From NCBI GenBank assembly GCA_910574455.1, contig CAJSYZ010000005.1, positions 310,001 to 374,000 of the forward strand: DNA of 64,000 bases, written 5' to 3'. The DNA is from Trichaptum fuscoviolaceum. Its lineage: Eukaryota > Basidiomycota > Agaricomycetes > Hymenochaetales > Trichaptaceae. A program made the translations under genes and the position numbers. The notes below the pieces were generated by a model. That model was not told the origin of the DNA. It worked only from the letters and a program-made list of their open reading frames with translations, and did no database searches. Position 1 is the stretch's first letter. Each line of letters starts with the position of its first letter. Positions 1 to 9,935 of the stretch are shown here, in pieces.

Positions 1-1504
1 CGTGGCTTCGAAACTCACAAGCTCCGGAAAAGAAGCCGTAAAGAATGGCGATGACCATGGATCCACCAGCGTTCACGACACCAATCATGCCAAAAATCAA
101 GGCGCCGCAAACAAAGGTGCATGGGACGATCAGATTGAATACGCCGACCTTGTCTGCGATCACAGTCGGCAATACACGCCCGAAGGCACTTGACGCGTTG
201 AGAACGGATAGCTTCATCAACCTCATCAGATGAGTCTCTTGATGTAAATACGATATCGAGACACACCGTATAGAATGCAAGTGTCTGATTAACACCGTGT
301 TCGACTGAATCAAGCTGTAGGTAGAACGTAGGAAAGAAAACGCCGGTGATAAGGAGAAACGTGCCCGCGGTGGCAGCGACGTATACTCGATCGCTGAAAA
401 ACTGTTTCCAGTATGCGACCTGATGCGACAGCTTCTTGGTTTGAGGTTGAAGGCGGGTAGTCATAAGACAGTTGGCAACTCCAAGTAAAGCGAGATTGAA
501 GAAGGCGCTGATGCGGACGCCCCAGTGGAAGCCTACAGGTCCGTGGATAAGCCTATTGAGCATGATTGGGTGGATAACTCCGCCGACTGATGACGCCGAT
601 GCTACAATGCCCATAGCTAATGACCGACGCCTCTTGAAGTGGTGTGCGACTACACCCAAGGCCGGAACATATGTGGACCCTATCCCAAATCCGAGCCCAA
701 TTCCTTGCGCTAGAAAGAGCTGATAACAAATTTAAAAATTGTGTCGTCAATAGAACTCCAACACACCTGATACCATTGCTGTGGATGGGATATAGATATC
801 ATGAAGAGACAGAAGACGAAGAGAAGAGAGCCTAAAAACATGACAACTCGACTTCGGAGATGCGCAATATGTATAAGCAGAGGAATCAATCATTGATTGA
901 TGAGAGGCTCTCACAAGTACCCAACGTCCATTGCGTATCCAGAGAATATGCCTATGCTAAAAAGGCAAAATGTTTGCGTTCCACCAATCCAGCTTCGATT
1001 CAGAAGAACTTCATGAGGTTGTTTGTGCGTACCGAGGGAAAGAATAGGAACCGCACCTTATTTCAGAGGAAGAGAAGTGACTAAGATATTCTCGAACATA
1101 GAAGTCTTCGTTTATGATGTTATTCATCAGCTTCCGCCCCATGTTTCCCCATTGCTGCCTTCCTACCTTCGTAAACGCCGAAGCTATTCACATATCTGTG
1201 AAGAACTTATTTAGATTACTTCCGGAATAGCAAGCCTAAAGATATCACTTACCCAGAAGTGCAGAAAACAACGATAAAGCTATGAAAGGTCTTCAGTCGA
1301 CAATATGAGACTTTGCAACACTGATCAAGCTTACGCGCCCGCGAGTGTTGACCACGCCTGAAAGCCGCCGTCAGGTATTTCCACCTGGTTATACATGGGC
1401 TTCAAGTCAAGCTCCCGAGATTGCTCCTCCTTTTCGGTCACATCTGCAGATGTCGAAATCTGGCTATCGTCTAACTTCGACTCGGAGGCCACTTTGCTTT
1501 CCAT
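1..1504 (-). CDS. MFS-1: monocarboxylate-transporter-like MFS protein, 3' end outside window
   Basis: Major facilitator superfamily transporter of the fungal monocarboxylate (MCT/Mch-like) type, expected in the plasma or vacuolar membrane. The start at 1504 opens a soluble N-terminus of about 50 residues, then the family hallmark I-P-D-G-G-F-Q-A-W and a first membrane helix with F-C-T-S-G. Later exons encode E-D-F-Y-V-R-E-Y-L, W-I-G-G-T-Q-T-F, V-V-A-H-H-F-K-R-R-R-S-L and G-G-V-I-H-P-I-M-L. Introns are short GT-AG introns. The reading continues past an exon ending in F-F-S-G-A near position 15, so the last membrane helices lie outside the window. A paralogue (MFS-2, 57191-59239, opposite strand) matches it exon by exon. 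It lies 478 bp downstream of the RiPP precursor on the same strand, so an exporter of the mature peptide is an attractive role. The substrate cannot be read from the sequence. Confidence 0.9.
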
Positions 1505-1982
1505 CACCACAAGAACCGCCGATGTTAGGGATGGAGCACAAGAAGTTCGAAGCAGGCATGTGAGAGACTCCCGGCAGTACTTATACTAAGATAGGTGACC
1601 ATCGTGCATCGCAGCTGCGAAACCCTTTGTCCCCGAGGCCGAATGATCATGAGGAAAAGAAGAGAGAACTTCCAATTCTGATCATGTTGATTGTGGCTGT
1701 GCAAAACAACTTCAAGTTGAAGAAAAATCATCAATGAGTCAGCCAGTACTATGGCTGAAGAAATGTTTCATCTTTCACAATCCTACTATCAGACTCGGAT
1801 ACTCAATGGTTGCTCTTCAGAATAATCAAGGAGGCTCAATTTCATCTGATTTGAGTAGATTGAAATTTCAATAACATAATTCGTACAAAATCAATTTACG
1901 ATACTAGCCTCTCCGCTAGCATAAATAGTACAAAAGGCACCAGGTAAAAAAAGATGGTACAGGGATCACAAAGATGGACCGA
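1505..1982. other. intergenic, MFS-1 / RiPP precursor
   Basis: About 480 bp between the MFS-1 start and the RiPP precursor stop, both genes on the minus strand. It should contain the precursor 3' UTR and the MFS-1 promoter. I see no further gene or clear repeat. Confidence 0.6.
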
Positions 1983-2643
1983 TTAGAAGGACACGCCGAG
2001 ATCTTCTCCTCGCTTGAATGAGACACCAAGATCTTCCTCGCGTTTGAAGGTAGCACCAAGATCCTCGCGCTTGAAAGTAGCACCCAAATCCTCGCGCTTG
2101 AACGTAGCACCGAGGTCTTCGCGTTTAAAAGTAGCACCAAGGTCCTCGCGCTTGAACGTTGCGCCGAGATCTTCACGTTTAAAAGTCGCTCCAAGGTCTT
2201 CCCTCTTAAATGTCGCACCAAGGTCCTCCCGTTTGAACGCCTTCCCGAGCTCTTTCAACCGGACGTGAGTGAGCTCATTATAATAGATTCAGGGAAGAAA
2301 AACAGACCTTCACGCTTGAAGGATACGCCCAGATCATCAGCGCGCTTGAAGGAGACACCTAGGTCCTCCTCACGTTTGAATGAGACACCTAGATCCTCTT
2401 CGCGCTTAAATGAGACACCGAGGTCTTCGGATCGCTCCTTGAAGGAAACACCGAGATCTTCCTCGGGATCCCTCTTGAAGGAAACACCAAGGTCTTCAGC
2501 CCGCTTGAAAGACACACCCAAGTCTTCCTCACGCTTGAAGGACACGCCTAGGTCTTCCTCGCGCTTGAACGCCTTTCCGAGCTCTTCACGCTTGTACAGA
2601 GATTCGAGGGAGCCAGGCTCACGCTTGAACGACACGCCTAGCT
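1983..2643 (-). repeat. tandem array of 21 core-peptide units in the precursor
   Basis: In-frame tandem repeat of about 27-30 nt per unit, interrupted by one 56-nt intron (2252-2307). Upstream exon units are mostly of the D-L-G-V-S-F type. The downstream exon has one L-G-K-A-F unit, seven E-D-L-G-A-T-F units and two D-L-G-V-S-F units. The encoded peptides are invariant or nearly so while third codon positions differ freely, so this is not a simple DNA satellite. Confidence 0.93.
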
Positions 2644-2775
2644 CTGGTTCACATAGTTTAGTAGGGATTTGTAACGATAACGTATTTGCTCACCTTCACG
2701 AGCTTCCATGATTGGACTAGCGGAGACCACCGCGACGAGAGTCAAGAACGCGGAGAGAAAGCGAAGGTACTGCAT
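1983..2775 (-). CDS. RiPP-type precursor: signal peptide plus 21 Kex2-separated core peptides
   Basis: Predicted secreted precursor of 228 residues in three exons (2694-2775, 2308-2643, 1983-2251; introns of 50 and 56 nt, both GT-AG). Exon 1 encodes a signal peptide (M-Q-Y-L-R-F-L-S-A-F-L-T-L-V-A-V-V-S-A). The rest is 21 short units. Nineteen unit boundaries are Lys-Arg, the Kex2 recognition pair, and one is Lys-Glu. Eleven units end in L-G-V-S-F, seven are exactly E-D-L-G-A-T-F, two end in L-G-K-A-F and one divergent unit ends in S-L-Y. There is no CAAX box, so it is not a basidiomycete pheromone precursor. Architecture and neighbours (UstYa-like oxidase at 4130, MFS transporter at 1504) match dikaritin-type fungal RiPP clusters. 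Both introns split a Glu codon at the same place in the repeat unit. I do not recognise the core peptide. The gene model is strongly supported; the RiPP assignment is inferred. Confidence 0.88.
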
Positions 2776-4129
2776 AATGAAGTAGAAGTGCGGAGAAGGT
2801 AGCGGTAGACGAGTGGCGACTCTGGTAAGCCTGGGCAAACGGTCAGAGAAACATGTGGCTGCTTTTATGCAGTAACTGTCGGACACTCTAGCGAGCCTGA
2901 CCGCTACAGACCACCATCCTGTAAGCACAATGACCCAGAATATTTCCCAGCGCTAGACAGCTCTACAGAAAGATGCACGCTGCAGGAGGCTGCCAAAGGA
3001 GCATTCTTGCGTGTGAAGCGACTTGATGATGCATAGCAGTCGGAGCTCCATGGGTATGTCTCCGAGAGATTCTGATGGAGAAAAGGATGGACGTACTGGA
3101 CGCAATGGACGCGTCTTCGATCTTCTTGTGCCCCTCCTTCAAGTTGTATCCGCCAGAGAAGCCACACAGCTCATTGATGCAGAAGTCTTCGTGCCATGGC
3201 GTCCCCCACGTAGAAAGCGCCTTCTCATGAGATGCGAGCTCAGGCTCCATGGGAGAATGGTGCACCCTTAAGTACATCAGACCTCACACATGGTTGTTGT
3301 TAACTCGGGGAGAAGCTGAAGAACGACGTAAAGAAGCGGATGGTGAACAGACGGAAAATACACGCACCACATGCTTTTGTAGCTAAATAGCAGCAGATAG
3401 GCATTTGTGCGACCGAAGGCCGTGCCTAAGGGGTGAGCGCCGTGGTTAAGTTCTGTCACCCCTCAGATAGAAGGACTAAATAAAATCGTCATAGAGCCCG
3501 CTGACGGTTCAGCCGTTGATACAATCGTTGATCAGTGCGCATCTCTCGAAGATGGAGTGTACGTACTCACAGTTATGGCACGATTTGACGGACAGCACAC
3601 GGCCTTCCTCTACAGGTTCTTGATGACTTTTCTGATCTCTCGGTTAGCATTAGTTGGAGAATGGAATCGTAGTGTTCAAATAAAATCAGCTGCCACTCGT
3701 ACCTCAGTCCAGATTGTCTTCAAACGTCCACAGGTGTCCCCTCATGCCAGGTACCAGCTGTCAATTTACACTTAAATAGAGCCCATGTAGATTTGTAGTC
3801 GAAATCTAGGCGACTTGTCGAATAGCGGTGAGAGAATATGCAGAAAGGGTTGGGAAATTTTGCAAGCGTCACATGTAAACGCGTCGTCCCGTGAGACTTT
3901 AATCGAATGAGTGCTTCGGATTGATCCGCCCATACTATCGCTCCCCTTCAAGGGTGATGTTCTCGAAGAAGAAGCACTTATAATAAATGATCAGATCAGA
4001 AAGCATAGAATCCGAAGGTCCTCTGCTTACAGCCAGCATTCGAAAGGTAAGTAAGCACAGTAAACGGATGGCGTCCAACTGGTACCCCTCTACACCTCCG
4101 TTCGTTGCCACCCTTTGATTGTCGAAGAG
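2776..4129. other. divergent intergenic region between RiPP precursor and UstYa-1
   Basis: The 1.35 kb that separates the two divergently transcribed biosynthetic genes, so it probably holds both promoters and could allow joint control. Two abutting minus-strand reading frames (2963-3277 and 3277-3459) are open, but I recognise no family, signal peptide or Kex2 repeats in them. They may be chance or remnants. Confidence 0.5.
2861..2870 (-). promoter_or_regulatory. TATA-like box of the RiPP precursor gene
   Basis: On the minus strand this reads GCATAAAAGC, about 85-95 nt upstream of the precursor ATG at 2775. A TATA element here would place the transcription start some 55-65 nt before the ATG, a reasonable 5' UTR. 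Sequence match only. Confidence 0.4.
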
Positions 4130-4869
4130 ATGAAAGGAGACCTTGTCTGCACTATCCTGATCGCCTTTTGCACCGTCGCAAATGTGTATGTCGTTCTTAG
4201 TCGATGGGGAAGGAAAGACCTCGCTTTCAAGACCTTCAGTATGCTCGCATTCCAGTATGAACAACGATTGTTGCTTACCGTCACGACTATTCAGCTTTCG
4301 AGGGTGATGACTACCCAGAACACGTCCCTCTCATGGACAGGACTGAGCTTTCTCCGAGAAAGACCGCATTCGAAATCCACCCCGACCAGTTTCCCATCTC
4401 GGGCCCGAACGCAACGGAGGTCTGGCAGTCCATCTATCCGCCGGGCTACGGCTTCGTGCGCATGGGCCCCGACGCCTCGAGCCCACGGCTGCTGTGCGTT
4501 GCGATGTTCCACCAGCTGCACTGTGTCGAAAAGATGCGCATCTTCCTTGACAACCCAAACGACACGCACGTCGGGTTTGCACACCAGCAGCATTGCATGA
4601 ACTACCTCCGCCAGCTGTTCTTGTGCCGCGCGGACCTCACGCTCGAGCCCATAGCGATGCCGCTTGGAGAGGATGACCTCCCCATGGACGAAAAGCGCGT
4701 TCTGGAGCTTGATGACCTCGCAATACGTAGCGGACTGGGAGTGGAGCGGACGTGCAGGGATTGGAATACCCTGTACGACATAACTGGTAACAACTTCTTG
4801 AAGTGGCATGAGACTTGGCCTATCCCTTCTCCCTTTGAGACAGATATCGGACAACCTCATCACGCATAG
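4130..4869 (+). CDS. UstYa-1: UstYa-like (DUF3328) oxidase with both HxxHC motifs
   Basis: UstYa-family membrane protein. Known members catalyse oxidative macrocyclisation or oxidation of ribosomal peptides in the secretory pathway. Exons 4130-4238 and 4295-4869, with a 56-nt intron; splicing restores the family-typical stretch F-E-G-D-D-Y-P-E-H-V-P. An N-terminal membrane anchor (C-T-I-L-I-A-F-C-T-V-A-N-V-Y-V-V-L) follows four residues. Then come P-P-G-Y-G-F-V-R-M-G, first motif H-Q-L-H-C, second motif H-Q-Q-H-C followed by M-N-Y-L-R-Q, and C-R-D-W near the C-terminus. The two HxxHC motifs are needed for activity in characterised homologues and both are intact here. About 226 residues, normal for the family. 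It is transcribed divergently from the RiPP precursor, which is its most likely substrate source. ATG 4130 is the first ATG in frame. Confidence 0.93.
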
Positions 4870-7817
4870 GCTTATCCTATCTGATAGTACTCCGTTAACT
4901 CAAATAATCAAAAGATCTCATAACAAATTACTCACCTGTTACAAAGTAGCGAAAGATACGAATACCCCATCATATTATGCAATCCACAGGAGCAATCAAA
5001 CGTTAGGTTTACAAGCTATCGAGCATACCAGGAGAGATGAGTTAACAGATATCCGAGTTGTTGGCGTTATAAGACGTACCCGACTTCGAGTTTGTCTCTG
5101 GATGCTCTCGCCGGCACTAGGTGTTACAACTTGAAAGCACGCGAAGAGCCCATTATTTCGCATTGGAGCTTTGTTGGATGGCTGCTTGCTCTCTGCGTAT
5201 TGATGCGAAAAGTCGCAGGTACAGTATCTTGCAGACCCAGGGAAAGTGGTGGCAACGAGATCGTTCTTCCAGATTGGAACCATTGAACGATGATGTTTGT
5301 CGAAAAAGCGACAGCGCATTCGTACAATCGACATCATATGCAGTCGATATCGTTCACCATCCCACACAAATGATTTTTTTAGCTTGAACTCTGTAGTATC
5401 GTCGAGATCTTGCTCCTATTGTCTTCGACCTTCACTCCGCTGCCGCTTCAATTTCTGTCTGTGGCATGTATTGTTGTAGTAAGAAGTCAAAGCTAATAAA
5501 ATATGTCGGTAATGTGCGCACCACGAAATCCAATAACCAACTGGTCGCCATTATTATAGCTGCAGGTGTTGATCTCCAACGTTGTTCATGCACAGATATT
5601 GACAATGATTGCTGACGGAGGGAGAAAGGAGAACATTGGAGACCGTCCGAGCGTTGTTGGTGAAAGGACTCAAAAGGTTGCTCGTGACGAGCGGAACTTG
5701 AAGCACGCGTAGTAGTATCGCGTCGTGTCTCTTCATCTTCGACCACGACAACAAGGACGACTTCAAGCCTCAAAACAGTTTCAACACACTATGAAGACCG
5801 CAAGCATACTGCAAGTCACCCACATATTCCTCTTTTTATGCCTGAAAAGATCTGAAAAGGTCTTACCATGGCCGGCAGCGCCTCTGGGACCATCTCAGTG
5901 AGCTGTAACTTGAAGTGCGTCCTCTCTTACAAGTCCCTTTGGCTCAATTTCTTACTACATTGTTTCTTTGCGGAACGTTTTTCTTTCGCAGATGACAGCG
6001 TGCTAGAGCGAAGAAAACAAGTTGACATCGCTGCTACTGTCAGTGGCACTCAGATTCAGGCCGTGTCTTCACCTCAGGCTATCGAATTCCAACAATCAAC
6101 CCCAGATTCAGTGAACGACCTTACAATGACACTCGTTATACGACAATTCCTCAAGTGAGCGCAATGATGTCTTACTATGGCTATCTCTAGATACGGCATT
6201 CTCTCAACTCACGCAACTTTGACAGAAAGGCGACTTTTAAAACATGAACGCGCCATTAATGGCCACAGTTGTGCTCAATGACAATGTTGCTCGCGATGAT
6301 ATTGTTTCACTTCGACTGCGGGCCTGACTCTGAGAGTCTGATGGATGTTATGATCGAATTACAAGAATGTGTACTGACCGCTGGGTGAGTGGAGGTCCCT
6401 AAATCGATATGATGCCCAACTTGATGATAGGTCTTCTTCAGTTGAGTTACGAACAGCGTTCAACTATGGACATATCTCGAAATGTGGCCGCTCGATAGTG
6501 AGTACACAGATTTAGAAGGGAGAGTTGGGAAAATATGGTCGACGTGCACCACTGTACCGATTGGTTGGGATTGTCTTGGAAACGCAGAATGTTTATATGG
6601 CTGTCGTATTAGGTGAGTATAGGGCCTCTAAAAAGCTCATTGTGACGAATGATGACTGTCCTTCCGTACGACAATTACAGGTTCTGTTGATCATTCAATT
6701 TGCTACGCAATTCATGAGCGACGAAATCAGGATTTGCCATCTTTCGGTGGCGTTTCGCCGGTCGCAACAAAAGCATCAAAAGCACACGAAGCATTGAAGT
6801 CTCTTGATCTCTTGAGCCTGTTGCTCATGTCGACGGCCATTCAGTTGTTTACCTTCCACATCGGTATATCGATACGGGTTGCGCGGTAGTTCTGCTAAGA
6901 TCCCGACGTCGCGGAGATATGGTCGGCGTCGTTCTGCTCGGTCCTTCAACACCTTATGCGACTGCTGCCTTCTTCGCGTCAATTCCGAATCTCCACCTTT
7001 CGGTGTGTCGATATGACCGAGTAGATAGCCCGGCCATTCCTCTCATCATCAACTCCCGAGAATCGCGCACATCGCCCGGACTATCACCGGCCGGCAACAA
7101 TTGCAGAGCGTCTTCGACATCGAATGGTGCGCATTTGCACAGGATTCGCCAGAACTGGGTGCGCCGTGATCGCCGGACCCGAATTAAGGCATATGTGGAA
7201 GCCTGCGTGATGAGCTGTTATCATAGGATGCGTATGTTGTCGAAGAATAAATAAAATAGTGAGTCTTCGCTATCACTCCACTGAGGTGGATCCTGATGTT
7301 TCTCAGCGCGCAGTCATGATGATTGATTCATGAATATCATATATATACCCACGTTATCATTGTTATGGTGGTTGAGAATGAGAAGTTCAAGAAATAACAT
7401 TGCTTCGAGCGCCTCGATGCGGGCACGCGTTGTCAATCAAGGTTCTATTGATTCCACAGCCCGTTTCAAGGTCACACGGGAACTCATAAAGAAGCATTTT
7501 CAATTGACTTGCATCGCTTCTGTCGCCATCAGGGTGGACCAGTTCTTTGTACTCAGTCCTATTCGGATGTCCTATTCGCAGAAATAGATGCCTCATGACT
7601 CGCCAGACTCCGGTACGAAGAAGATTTATACGCTTCGACACAGGTTCGCAAGAGGGCCGACACTCCCCTTCCTATCTAACGACAACGAGTTGGATTATCC
7701 TTCAATTCAGTATTCTTTGTATCGTCAGTCCTCACATCCGAGTGCTAAGTGTTCTGCTGACAAGCTTTCGTAGATTAATTCAAATCGCTCCCACCATTTC
7801 TCACTTGGTAAAGCATA
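4870..7817. other. long stretch without a recognisable intact gene
   Basis: About 2.9 kb between UstYa-1 and 7TM-1. Several open stretches bounded by plausible splice sites exist, for example 5992-6159 and about 6690-6880 on the plus strand. The first splice options run into stops, and I recognise no domain. This may be a decayed gene. A dispersed repeat lies at 5720-5813. On the minus strand an 84-residue open frame at 7387-7641 has no recognisable feature. Confidence 0.45.
5720..5813 (+). repeat. dispersed repeat, copy 1
   Basis: About 94 bp (starting CGTCGTGTCTCTTCATC) that recurs in opposite orientation at about 53532-53631. Both copies share the purine-rich middle and end in an ATGAAGACCGC stretch. 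I cannot assign it to a known element. Confidence 0.6.
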
Positions 7818-9212
7818 ATGGCAATCGGCTTAGACGAAGCATCCCTGGTGTCCCTGATTGTGGCTACTTTCTTTTTCGGTACGACTGCATTGCCTTCAGA
7901 TGAGATCTAGAGGACTTAAACTAACCAATCAAACTAGGCATCCTCACTGTGCTATTCCTTGTGTCGCTTTACATTTTGCTTTACAAGCGGCGGAAGCAGA
8001 ATCGCTTAGATGTGCCAGTCCTTGCAGTGTCCTGCGTCATGTACATTCTCGCACTCCTAGTAAGTCCGTCATCACCAGTTAGGTTCACGCGTAGTGACAT
8101 AGGAGTATTGCAGCATATAATTTCGCTGGGCATTCGCGCGGTAAACGCGTTCATCAAAAATAGGAATATCGAAGGAGGGCCGTCGCAGTATTACGAGGAA
8201 ACAGCGAATTCATCATACTTGCTACAAGTGACCACCTACGCGACCCAAACGCTCGTAGGTGATGGATTTCTGGTGCGTCCTTCAGCAATATGTCCGTCAT
8301 CTGCGATCTCAGACTCGAAGCAGCTGTATCGCCTTTACGTAGTGTGGGCGAAGGATAACCGCATCCTCGTCCCTGGGTTAATATTTTGGATGGGAGGAAT
8401 CGGTGCGTTCACTCAGTTTTTCCTGGTACTTCAATGCCTGACTTCGCATACTATAGTAAGTGGTATCGGCACCCTAGTCCACGAAGCCACAGCCTCTCCG
8501 ACAACACCCATCTTTGTCTTCAAGGCCTGGATTACTTCCTTTTTCGTCATCACGCTATTTACGAATCTCACTGCTACCAGTATGCGTCAATCTTTACTCC
8601 TCACAACGTGGCTGCACACCTTATTCATACATCTACCAGGTCTTATAGCGGGAAAAATCTGGATGTCCGAACGTCGCACCGCTGGTTTCCTGAAATCGCA
8701 TACGTTGTCTCCGATCCTGATTATCGTCATCGAATCTGGAGCGGTGTATTCGATCTCACTCATCGCCTTGCTGGCCACGTTCTTGATATCGAACTGGGGG
8801 CAGTACGTGGTATTGGATCCTGTAAGTCCTTGCAAATCATATCTGCGGAATGCGACGTCTGACTCGATTGTAAAAACAAAATCGGTTTACCAGATCGTCC
8901 CCCTCATCGTGAGCTTTTTGTCTCCGAGCTCACAGTTAAAGACGTTGACGAATCACATACATATAGGGCATCACGTTTACGCTCATCATCGTCCGTATTG
9001 GCTTGGGCCTGTCGCCAAACGAGGCGACTTGGAATGCTCGGGCAAGCGACTTTGCGCCTGGTTCTTCGGAAAGCCACCGGATGCGGTTAAGACAAGTCCT
9101 TACTGTTCACGTCGCGCATGACCAGATCGTTTCTGGAGATGGTGGGAAGGAGGGTAGGTCGTCTCATGATGTCGAGTCCTCCAGGTCGTCTCGTAAAGGA
9201 ACACCTTTATGA
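7818..9212 (+). CDS. 7TM-1: basidiomycete seven-transmembrane protein of unknown function
   Basis: Multi-exon integral membrane protein of an expanded agaricomycete family without known function. The ATG at 7818 starts M-A-I-G-L-D-E-A-S-L-V, followed by a first helix that crosses the first intron (7879-7937). Then come L-L-Y-K-R-R-K-Q-N-R, a long helix, Q-T-L-V-G-D-G-F, L-Y-R-L-Y-V-V-W, F-K-A-W-I-T-S-F-F, I-I-V-I-E-S-G-A-V-Y-S and I-I-V-R-I-G-L-G-L-S before a polar C-terminal tail. About seven hydrophobic segments are visible. It is very close to 7TM-2 (49649-51024, minus) and more distant from 7TM-3 (60136). It is followed on the same strand by MYND-1, an order repeated at the other two loci. 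No ligand or enzyme motif is seen; a receptor-like role is only a guess. Confidence 0.85.
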
Positions 9213-9935
9213 CTACTACATGTATGTATGACCGATCTGGTTGTCAATTAGCGTTATGTATGTTATTTTGCGTGAACATTTACGTCATGGCTTAATGAAA
9301 TCAAAGACATATTAAAGAAATATGGCAATGGAGTCAGGCCTTCCCTTTCTTCCCGAAGCATCTGGAGGTTACTACTATTTCACACGTTCAGGGTACAACT
9401 CTCAACTCTTCCACAATCAACGCAAATTCAAATTGATAACTGTTCAGTCTTCCTCTCATCAATATGCCTTATTCACCATACTTGTTCTCGAACTTCCGCG
9501 ACGTCAGCTCGTACTTTGAAGTTACTTGTCCAGGGTCATCCTTACTGAGCTTGTACATGTATGTCGCGAAATTTTGGTCTTCTCCATTATCCTTACATTC
9601 TCAGCAGCAGCCACATCGTGATTTATCGAGATGGTGTACGATTTGCAATGTTCTCCCTGAAAGGGCGTTGTTCATGATGGCCAATCAGTTTAAGCGGGTG
9701 AATTTACCTCCGAACACTGTGCCTGAAAGGGATCATGTTTGTCTCAGACGCTGCGACTTGTCTTATCTCGAGCTACATCACCTTTCAGCCCTACGAAATA
9801 TCCCACAATCGCATCTCTACAAGGATGCCCAGCGGCAGGGAAAAGGGGACCAAAACAGTAGTGAGTTGATACGAATTTTCACGAACTGTAATGAGAAGTC
9901 TGAAGTATTTTATTTAGAGCAGAACGGACGAAACG
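9213..9935. other. intergenic, 7TM-1 / MYND-1
   Basis: About 720 bp upstream of MYND-1. Short open frames here show no family signature. A non-coding first exon or the promoter of MYND-1 may lie here, but nothing specific is visible. Confidence 0.5.

Noticed and set aside
2014..2711. Plus-strand open frames over the RiPP array (Ser/Arg/Pro-rich repeats)
   Set aside because: They are antisense shadows of the Kex2-repeat coding sequence: the minus strand has the signal peptide, splice sites, conserved cores and synonymous variation, while the plus strand has none of these.
1983..2775. Mating pheromone precursor
   Set aside because: Basidiomycete pheromone precursors end in a CAAX box and are short. 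This protein has a signal peptide, Kex2 repeats and ends in Phe.
2963..3459. Two abutting minus-strand frames as an extra cluster gene
   Set aside because: No family resemblance, no signal peptide and no convincing splice joining. Kept only as a remark for the intergenic region.
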